A stretch of DNA of 64,000 nt. Source: Micromonospora_J zhanjiangensis (GTDB lineage Bacteria; Actinomycetota; Actinomycetes; Mycobacteriales; Micromonosporaceae). The DNA lies in assembly GCF_042650605.1 (NCBI RefSeq), contig NZ_JBHSBN010000002.1, positions 62,001-126,000 on the forward strand, in the 5' to 3' direction. Below, one piece after another: positions 58,710 to 64,000 of the stretch (positions within the stretch are counted from its first letter, which is position 1; every line of letters starts with the position of its first letter). A model generated the notes under the pieces. The model made no database searches and had not been told where the DNA came from. It saw nothing but the letters and a program-made list of their open reading frames with translations. A program made the position numbers and the translations under genes.

Positions 58710-60023
58710 TCAGGTCAGGTTGACCCGGACCCCGGCGGAGAAGACCTCGCTGCGCAGTTCGATCCAGGTCGGTTGTCGGCCGGCGACCGGGAACACCACC
58801 GGCACCACGTACCGGTCGCCGGGCGGGACGGTCTCGGCGAACAGGTCCCGGCCACCGTTGACGGCCCGGGTGGCCGCCTCGTCGGCGGTGACCCAGTCGC
58901 CGGTGGGCAGGTAGGCCCGCTGCATCGGGGCGTACCACTGCTGTCCGCGCGGCGAGACGTTGCGCAGGCCGACGGTGGCCACGCACTGCCGTGCCCCGGG
59001 CGGGCAGCTCATCCGGTAGACGGTGAACTCGAATCCGGTCTCCCGCAGTGGTGCGCCGACCGGGCCGGACACCGCCGAGCCGACCCAGGCGCCGCTGGAT
59101 GGTTGCCGGTTGGCGTTCATCGCGGTGACCCGGCTGGTGGCGGTCCACAGCGCGGCCACCGAGGCACCGACCAGCAGCACCAACGCCACCGCCATCATCG
59201 CCCACAGCGGCGGGCGGCGGCGGGGTGTGGGCGCGCGCGGCGCCGGATCGCGCGGCTTCGGATAGACGTTCGGCTCGACGTGGGCGAGCAGTTCGTTCGC
59301 CGCCGCCCGGTCGTGCCGCTGCCGCCGGCGTCGGGCCCGCAGGGTCAACGCGACGGCGGCGGCCAGCAGCACCAGGATCGCCGCCACCCCGGCCGCCGTC
59401 GTGCCGCGCCACCACGGCGTCGAGGCGGTCCGGACCGCCGTCGGCGCGCTCCAGGTGGCGGTCGCGCAGTCGTCCGGCACCAGCCCGAACCCGGTGAAGG
59501 CACAGGCCGGCGCGGTCACCGCCGGGGTCGCCGCGGCGTTCATGGTGGCGCTGACCGTGGTGGCGGTGAACGGCGGGATCCGCAGCCGCCAGCTCAGCTC
59601 GGTGACCCCGGGCCGGACGGCCGAGTCGGTGGCCCGGCCGTCGTCGCTGATCGCCAGCGGGGTCACCCCTGGCGGCAGTTCCTGCCGGACCGTGGCCCAC
59701 ACCGGCGCGACGCCGCCGTTGCGGACCTCGATCTCGTACCCGGGAAGCGACCGGCCGGCCGGCGTCACCGCGACGGTGACGTTCGTCGGAGGCGGCGGCG
59801 GGGCCGCCGACGCGACCGGGCTGGGCGGGGCCGGCGCGCCGGCCGAGGACGCCGGCGCGGTCGGCTGGTCCGTCGGGGTGGCGGGCACCACCGCCGCCGC
59901 CGGCGCCGCGGGCGCCAGCAGCGTCACCGCCGCGACCACCGCCGCCACCAGCGCCGTCAGCGCCGGCCGGCCGGCGGTGCCCGGCGCGATCGTCGGTACG
60001 CGTCGCCTGCTCGACCTGGACAT
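58710..60023 (-). CDS. Two-part membrane protein with C-terminal DUF4352-like domain
   Basis: ATG 60023 (MSRSSRRRVPTIAPG, with GGGGAGG upstream) gives 437 residues. An N-terminal signal/anchor (about 22-50) is followed by a Pro/Ala-rich linker and a beta-rich domain (TNVTVAVTPAGRSLPGYEIE, VWATVRQELPPGVTPL). A membrane helix lies at about 210-232, a cytoplasmic basic stretch follows, another helix is at about 278-300, and the C-terminal domain (about 325-437, GFEFTVYRMSCPPGARQCVA, VGLRNVSPRGQQWY) resembles DUF4352. Function unknown. Divergent from the FAH gene. Confidence 0.75.
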   Translation of the reverse strand: MSRSSRRRVPTIAPGTAGRPALTALVAAVVAAVTLLAPAAPAAAVVPATPTDQPTAPASSAGAPAPPSPVASAAPPPPPTNVTVAVTPAGRSLPGYEIEVRNGGVAPVWATVRQELPPGVTPLAISDDGRATDSAVRPGVTELSWRLRIPPFTATTVSATMNAAATPAVTAPACAFTGFGLVPDDCATATWSAPTAVRTASTPWWRGTTAAGVAAILVLLAAAVALTLRARRRRQRHDRAAANELLAHVEPNVYPKPRDPAPRAPTPRRRPPLWAMMAVALVLLVGASVAALWTATSRVTAMNANRQPSSGAWVGSAVSGPVGAPLRETGFEFTVYRMSCPPGARQCVATVGLRNVSPRGQQWYAPMQRAYLPTGDWVTADEAATRAVNGGRDLFAETVPPGDRYVVPVVFPVAGRQPTWIELRSEVFSAGVRVNLT

Positions 60024-60205
60024 CTCGCGACCTCCCCTTCGCGACCTTTGCGACGCCGACGCTAGGCGCCGGCCGTCGGGCCTCGCGGGGGAAGGCGGGA
60101 AACCGGGCCACGGGCGCGCGGCCGGGGGTATGGTCCCGGGCGCCACCGCGCCCGCCGGGCCGTGGCCAGGCCGACTTCCGACCCGGGTACGACTAGATTG
60201 GCCAG

Positions 60206-61012
60206 GTGCGATTCTCACGTTTTGTTCACTCCGGCGGAGTGTCTTTCGGTGTGGTCGAGGGCGAGCGTTCCGCCACCGGCCTGGGCGGGCTCACGGTGGC
60301 GGAGGTCGCCAGCACGCCGTTCGAGGACGTCCGGTTCACCGGTCAACGGTGGGCCCTGGCGGACGTACGGCTGCTCGCCCCGATCTTCTCCAGCAAGGTG
60401 ATCGGGGTCGGCCGCAACTACGCCGAGCACGCCGCCGAGCACGGTGCCGAGGTGCCGAAGGAACCGCTGATCTTCCTCAAGCCGTCCACGGCGGTGATCG
60501 GCCCGAACGACGCCATCCGGCTGCCCGTGCAGTCCAAGCAGGTCGAGCACGAGGCGGAACTCGCCGTGGTGATCGGACTCACCCCGGGCCGGCGGCTGAA
60601 CCGGGCCGAGGCGGCCAAGGCGGTCTTCGGCTACACCTGCGCCAACGACGTCACGGCCCGCGACCTGCAACGCTCGGACGGGCAGTGGACCCGGGCCAAG
60701 GGCTTCGACTCGTTCTGCCCGATCGGTCCGTGGATCGAGACCGAGCTGGACGTCGCCGATCTCGAGGTGCGCTGCGAGGTGGGCCGCGACCCGGAGCAGA
60801 TGGAGACCCGACAGCTCGGCCGGACCCGGGACATGGTCTTCGACGTGCCCGGCCTGGTGTCGTACGTCTCGCACGTGATGACGCTGCTGCCCGGTGACCT
60901 GATCCTCACCGGCACCCCGGCCGGGGTCAGCCCGCTGGCCGCCGGGGACATGGTGACGGTGAGTGTCGAGGGTATCGGTGAGCTGTCAAACCCGGTGGTC
61001 GCGCTGGACTGA
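60206..61012 (+). CDS. Fumarylacetoacetate hydrolase family protein
   Basis: The protein is 268 residues from GTG 60206 (VRFSRFVHSGGVSFGVVEGE). FAH-fold metal-dependent hydrolase/isomerase: IGVGRNYAEHAAEHGAEVP, metal-binding acids in EHEAELAVVIG and YTCANDVTARDLQ, then TRAKGFDSFCPIGPWI and LILTGTPAGVSPL. Members act as 2-hydroxyhepta-2,4-dienedioate isomerases, acylpyruvases or similar; substrate not known. The tRNA genes follow. Confidence 0.92.
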   Translation: MRFSRFVHSGGVSFGVVEGERSATGLGGLTVAEVASTPFEDVRFTGQRWALADVRLLAPIFSSKVIGVGRNYAEHAAEHGAEVPKEPLIFLKPSTAVIGPNDAIRLPVQSKQVEHEAELAVVIGLTPGRRLNRAEAAKAVFGYTCANDVTARDLQRSDGQWTRAKGFDSFCPIGPWIETELDVADLEVRCEVGRDPEQMETRQLGRTRDMVFDVPGLVSYVSHVMTLLPGDLILTGTPAGVSPLAAGDMVTVSVEGIGELSNPVVALD

Positions 61013-61111
61013 ACGGGCGGTGACGGGCGGGGCCGAGGGGGTCGGTGGTAACCCGATTTGGCCTCGCCCACCGGGTCCGGTAAAGTTCATCCTCGGTGCG
61101 ACAAGCACCGA

Positions 61112-61183
61112 TGGGGTATGGGGTAATTGGCAGCCCAACTGATTCTGGTTCAGTTAGTCTAGGTTCGAGTCCTGGTACCCCAG
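61112..61183 (+). tRNA. tRNA-Gln (anticodon CTG)
   Basis: Acceptor stem TGGGGTA/TACCCCA pairs fully, discriminator G. The anticodon stem ACTGA/TCAGT encloses the loop TTCTGGT, giving anticodon CTG (reads CAG). The T-loop TTCGAGT is standard. No CCA is encoded. It probably receives glutamine through GatCAB, whose B subunit is in this window. Confidence 0.93.
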
Positions 61184-61271
61184 CTTCCGGAGCCCTCACA
61201 GGGGCCCCGGGTGCTGGCTCTGGTAGAGTTCGGCAGCGTTGATCGAGAGATCAACGAGCAGGAAAAGTTCT

Positions 61272-61344
61272 GGCCCCGTCGTCTAGTGGCCCAGGACGCC
61301 GCCCTCTCAAGGCGGTAGCGCCGGTTCGAATCCGGTCGGGGCTA
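61272..61344 (+). tRNA. tRNA-Glu (anticodon CTC)
   Basis: Acceptor GGCCCCG pairs with CGGGGCT (terminal G-T), T at position 8, discriminator A. The anticodon stem CCGCC/GGCGG encloses CTCTCAA, giving CTC (reads GAG). The T-arm CCGG/CCGG with TTCGAAT is standard. No CCA is encoded. It lies 88 bp after tRNA-Gln. Confidence 0.93.
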
Positions 61345-61353
61345 CAGGTTCCA

Positions 61354-61385
61354 AGCCCGCGTCACTCACGTGACGCGGGCTTTTT
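61354..61385 (+). terminator. Intrinsic terminator after tRNA-Glu
   Basis: AGCCCGCGTCAC (61354-61365) pairs perfectly with GTGACGCGGGCT (61370-61381) around the loop TCAC, followed by a T-run to 61385. It ends the tRNA transcript. Confidence 0.9.
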
Positions 61386-61428
61386 CATGATGCACCCCGA
61401 TAACTCTCATGATGCACCCCGGTAACTC
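61385..61428. repeat. 22-bp direct repeat, two tandem copies
   Basis: Copies at 61385-61406 and 61407-61428 begin TCATGATGCACCCCG and end TAACTC, differing at one base. They abut the tRNA terminator. Tandem short repeats next to tRNA genes can be attachment-site or transposon-end debris. Confidence 0.6.
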
Positions 61429-61502
61429 TCCGTGTCCGGAGAACACCAAATTGTTGTTCCCAAACGCGGGCGGCGAGGCTCGGCAGCACGCTGACCAGGT
61501 CA

Positions 61503-61576
61503 GGGGTTGGCGGCAGGGTGACCCGCGTCGGGATCAAGCCTGACCGCCCAGAGCGGGTCACCCTGCCGCCAACCCC
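61503..61576. repeat. Perfect 24-bp inverted repeat with 26-bp spacer
   Basis: Arms 61503-61526 (starts GGGGTTGGCGGCAGGG) and 61553-61576 are exact reverse complements. The spacer has no gene. It lies 30 bases beyond the ndgR stop, so it may terminate ndgR, but exact 24-bp arms are unusually long and suggest a mobile-element footprint or MITE-like element. The gene-free stretch is 61345-61606. Confidence 0.7.
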
Positions 61577-61606
61577 ACCCGAAGACCAGGGCGAGCAGAG
61601 AAAAGA

Positions 61607-62293
61607 TCAGAGACCACTAAGACGCTGCCCCGCCCGCACCACAGCCATCGCGTGCCGCTCACCCGGCCGGCGGCCGAGCCGTTCGATCGGTCCGGAGACG
61701 CTGACCGCCGCGATGACCCGACCGGTACGGTCCCGGATCGGCGCCGAGACGCTCGCCACACCGGCCTCCCGTTCGGCGACGCTCTGCGCCCAGCCGCGTC
61801 GGCGTACCTCGGCCAGGGTGCGGCCGGTGAACTTGCACCGGGGCAGCAGCGGCATGACCGCCTCGGGCGGCTCCCAGGCGAGCAGCACCTGAGCCGCGGA
61901 GCCGGCCGTCATCGGGAGCACCGAGCCGACCGGCACGGTGTCCCGCAGGCCACTGGAGCGCTCGGCGGCGGCCACGCAGAGCCGCTCGTCCGCGCGCCGC
62001 AGGTACAGCTGCGCGCTTTCGCCGGTGGCGTCCCGCAGCGCGGCCAGCAGCGGCTCGGCCGCGGTGAGCAGCACGTCCGGGGCGGCGTTCGCCAGCTCGC
62101 CCAACCGGGGGCCGGGGCGCCAGCGGCCCTGGCTGTCCCGGACCAGCATCCGGTGGATCTCCAGCGCCTGCGCCAGCCGGTGCGCGGTGGCCCGGGGCAG
62201 CTTGGTGCGATCGACGAGTTCGGCCAGGCTGGCGCCGTCGACGCAGGCGGCCAGGATGACCACCGCCTTGTCGAGAACGCCGACACCGCTCAT
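61607..62293 (-). CDS. ndgR: IclR-type regulator of leuCD (NdgR-like)
   Basis: From ATG 62293 (MSGVGVLDKAVVILAACVDG) the protein has 228 residues; GTG 62305 is also in frame. A winged helix (AELVDRTKLPRATAHRLAQA) is followed by an IclR effector domain with the signature blocks TGESAQLYLRRADERLCVAA, AERSSGLRDTVPVGSVLPMT, RRRGWAQSVAEREAGVASVS and VSGPIERLGRRPGE. These match NdgR/LtbR, which controls leuCD and other amino acid genes in actinobacteria. It is divergent from leuC with only 49 bp between the starts, so its operator must lie there. Confidence 0.9.
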   Translation of the reverse strand: MSGVGVLDKAVVILAACVDGASLAELVDRTKLPRATAHRLAQALEIHRMLVRDSQGRWRPGPRLGELANAAPDVLLTAAEPLLAALRDATGESAQLYLRRADERLCVAAAERSSGLRDTVPVGSVLPMTAGSAAQVLLAWEPPEAVMPLLPRCKFTGRTLAEVRRRGWAQSVAEREAGVASVSAPIRDRTGRVIAAVSVSGPIERLGRRPGERHAMAVVRAGQRLSGL

Positions 62294-62342
62294 ACTGTGT
62301 CCCACGAACCGAAACATACCTCCCAGAATTTAGGATGTCCAG

Positions 62343-63797
62343 ATGGTGGGAGTCACTCCACAGCCGTCCTCGCCGAGGACTTTGGCCGAGAAGGTCTGGG
62401 ACGCGCACGTCGTCCGGTCCGCCGAGGGTGAGCCGGACCTGCTCTACGTCGACCTGCACCTGCTGCACGAGGTGACCAGTCCGCAGGCGTTCGACGGGCT
62501 CCGGTTGGCCGGCCGGACGGTCCGGCGTACCGACCTGACCGTGGCGACCGAGGACCACAACACCCCGACCGGGTACGCCGACCGGTCCGCCGAGGGACGC
62601 CGGGGGGACCTGCTGACCGTGCAGGACCCGACCTCGCGTACCCAGTTGGAGACGCTGCGCCGCAACTGCGCGGAGTTCGGCGTCAAGCTGCACGCCCTGG
62701 GCGACGACCGGCAGGGAATCGTGCACGTCATCGGCCCGCAGCTCGGACTGACCCAGCCCGGTATGACCATCGTCTGCGGCGACTCGCACACCTCCACCCA
62801 CGGCGCCTTCGGGGCACTGGCGTTCGGGATCGGCACCAGCGAGGTCGAGCACGTCCTGGCGACCCAGACCCTGCCGCAGATCCGGCCGAAGACGATGGCC
62901 GTGACGGTGACCGGCGAACTGGGCCCCGGCGTCACTCCGAAGGACCTGGTGCTGGCGCTGATCGCCCAGGTCGGCACCGGCGCGGGCCGGGGCCACATCG
63001 TGGAGTACCGGGGGGAGGCGATCCGCCGGCTCTCCATGGAGGGGCGGATGACCATCGCCAACATGTCGATCGAGTGGGGCGCCAAGGCGGGCATGATCGC
63101 GCCGGACGAGACCACCTTCGAATACCTCAAGGGCCGGCCGCACGTCCCCGCCGGGGCCGACTGGGACGCGGCGGTGGAACACTGGCGCGGCCTGGTCACC
63201 GACCCGGACGCCCGGTTCGACGCCGAGGTTCACCTGGACGCGAGCCGGATCACCCCGTTCGTCACCTGGGGCACCAACCCGGGCCAGGGCAGCGCGCTGG
63301 CCGACACCGTGCCGGACCCGGAGTCGTTCGCCACCGAGGCGGAACGCACCGCCGCGCGGCGGGCGTTGGAGTACATGGCGTTGCGGCCCGGCACCCGGCT
63401 CCGGGACGTACCGGTGGACGTGGTGTTCCTCGGCTCGTGCACCAACGGGCGGCTGGAGGACCTGCGGGCCGCCGCCGACGTGCTGCGCGGTCATCGAATC
63501 GCCGACGGGGTACGGATGCTGGTGGTGCCCGGCTCGGCGGCCGTCCGGGAGGCGGCCGTGCAGGAGGGCCTGGACAAGGTCTTCACCGATGCCGGGGCGG
63601 AATGGCGGTTCGCCGGCTGCTCGATGTGTCTGGGCATGAACCCGGACACCCTGCGGCCCGGCGAGCGCTCCGCCTCCACCTCCAACCGGAACTTCGAGGG
63701 CCGGCAGGGCCGGGGCGGGCGCACCCATCTGGTGTCGCCGCCGGTCGCCGCCGCCACCGCCGTGGCCGGCCGGCTGGCCGCCCCCGCCGACCTGTAG
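62343..63797 (+). CDS. leuC: 3-isopropylmalate dehydratase large subunit
   Basis: LeuC, with LeuD, isomerises 2- to 3-isopropylmalate, and citramalate to methylmalate in the CimA route. The 484 residues are aconitase-like: LLYVDLHLLHEVTSPQAFDG, TVATEDHNTPT, TIVCGDSHTSTHGAFGALAF (first cluster Cys), FLGSCTNGRLEDLRAA and FAGCSMCLGMNPD (the two other cluster cysteines) and GERSASTSNRNFEGRQGRGG. Start ATG 62343. leuD follows after 17 bp. Confidence 0.97.
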   Translation: MVGVTPQPSSPRTLAEKVWDAHVVRSAEGEPDLLYVDLHLLHEVTSPQAFDGLRLAGRTVRRTDLTVATEDHNTPTGYADRSAEGRRGDLLTVQDPTSRTQLETLRRNCAEFGVKLHALGDDRQGIVHVIGPQLGLTQPGMTIVCGDSHTSTHGAFGALAFGIGTSEVEHVLATQTLPQIRPKTMAVTVTGELGPGVTPKDLVLALIAQVGTGAGRGHIVEYRGEAIRRLSMEGRMTIANMSIEWGAKAGMIAPDETTFEYLKGRPHVPAGADWDAAVEHWRGLVTDPDARFDAEVHLDASRITPFVTWGTNPGQGSALADTVPDPESFATEAERTAARRALEYMALRPGTRLRDVPVDVVFLGSCTNGRLEDLRAAADVLRGHRIADGVRMLVVPGSAAVREAAVQEGLDKVFTDAGAEWRFAGCSMCLGMNPDTLRPGERSASTSNRNFEGRQGRGGRTHLVSPPVAAATAVAGRLAAPADL

Positions 63798-63814
63798 ACA
63801 GGGAGCCACAGACG

Positions 63815-64000
63815 ATGGAGAAGTTCACCGTGCACACCGGTACGGCGGTCCCGCTGCGCCGGTCCAACGTGGATACGGATCAGATCATCCCGGCCGTGTA
63901 CCTCAAGCGGGTCACCCGGACCGGATTCGCCGACGGGTTGTTCAGCGCCTGGCGGGAGGACCCCGAATTCGTGCTGAACGATCAAGCGTATTCGGGTGCC
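63815..64000 (+). CDS. leuD: 3-isopropylmalate dehydratase small subunit, 3' end outside the window
   Basis: From ATG 63815, 62 residues are visible before the window ends: MEKFTVHTGTAVPLRRSNVD, then TDQIIPAVYLKRVTRTGFAD, which is the typical LeuD start (the TDQIIP block), and GLFSAWREDPEF. GGGAG lies about 10 bases upstream (63801-63805). It is translated with leuC as one operon. Confidence 0.95.
   Translation, partial: MEKFTVHTGTAVPLRRSNVDTDQIIPAVYLKRVTRTGFADGLFSAWREDPEFVLNDQAYSGA

Noticed and set aside
61385..61428. CRISPR-like repeat unit
   Set aside because: Only two adjacent copies with no spacers and no cas genes; classed as a tandem direct repeat.

Overview
The window is high-G+C actinobacterial DNA. 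Gene content and order point to the Micromonosporaceae (Micromonospora/Salinispora-like): many GTG/TTG starts, 4-bp start/stop overlaps, NdgR beside leuCD, an ilvBNC operon with a peptide-controlled attenuator, GatCAB-type amidotransferase, and paired two-domain citrate synthases. Most of it is chromosomal housekeeping. Small accessory islands are recognisable by lower G+C, toxin-antitoxin remnants and inverted repeats.

Layout. 1-1.87 kb: a low-G+C two-gene AAA-ATPase + DUF4276 cassette, probably anti-phage, ending at a perfect palindrome just before gatB. 1.9-9.7 kb: gatB, a Clp-N repeat protein, a membrane metallophosphoesterase, a PQQ-type sugar dehydrogenase lipoprotein, a ribbon-helix-helix-like protein behind a tandem 8-bp operator-like array, a GntR remnant and a 2-hydroxyacid dehydrogenase. 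9.7-21.4 kb: two large membrane GGDEF-EAL proteins bracketing glyA, a LacI regulator, a PLP decarboxylase and ilvD. 21.4-37.3 kb: the branched-chain amino acid and serine block: ilvB leader/attenuator, ilvBNC, serA, two head-to-head citrate synthase genes that both appear to have lost their 5' ends, apbE, leuB, ilvE, a tyrosine phosphatase, a PRC-barrel protein, and cimA with its own attenuator. 37.4-40 kb: toxin-antitoxin debris plus an SPFH protein and a Uma2 nuclease. 40-46.2 kb: a membrane EEP phosphatase, an exported protein with a strong promoter, a moxR-DUF58-VWA-protease operon and an orphan XRE protein. 46.4-53.7 kb: arfB, pta-ackA, an amino acid permease divergent from an ArsR-arsenate reductase fusion, a VOC protein, and vapBC. 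53.8-61 kb: a GH25-like protein, a glycogen-debranching-type enzyme, an SCP2 protein and several conserved proteins. 61-64 kb: a FAH-family hydrolase, tRNA-Gln(CTG), tRNA-Glu(CTC), a repeat-rich tRNA flank, ndgR, leuC and the start of leuD.

How it works together. IlvBN, IlvC, IlvD and IlvE make valine and isoleucine. CimA feeds 2-oxobutyrate through LeuCD and LeuB, a threonine-independent isoleucine route. The leucine enzymes LeuB, LeuC and LeuD are present, but leuA is not in the window. Control is visible at two transcription attenuators (ilvB and cimA), whose tiny leader peptides end in Val/Leu/Ile codons, and at NdgR, divergent from leuC. SerA and GlyA link serine to one-carbon metabolism. 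GatB, tRNA-Gln and tRNA-Glu belong to the indirect Gln-tRNA pathway.
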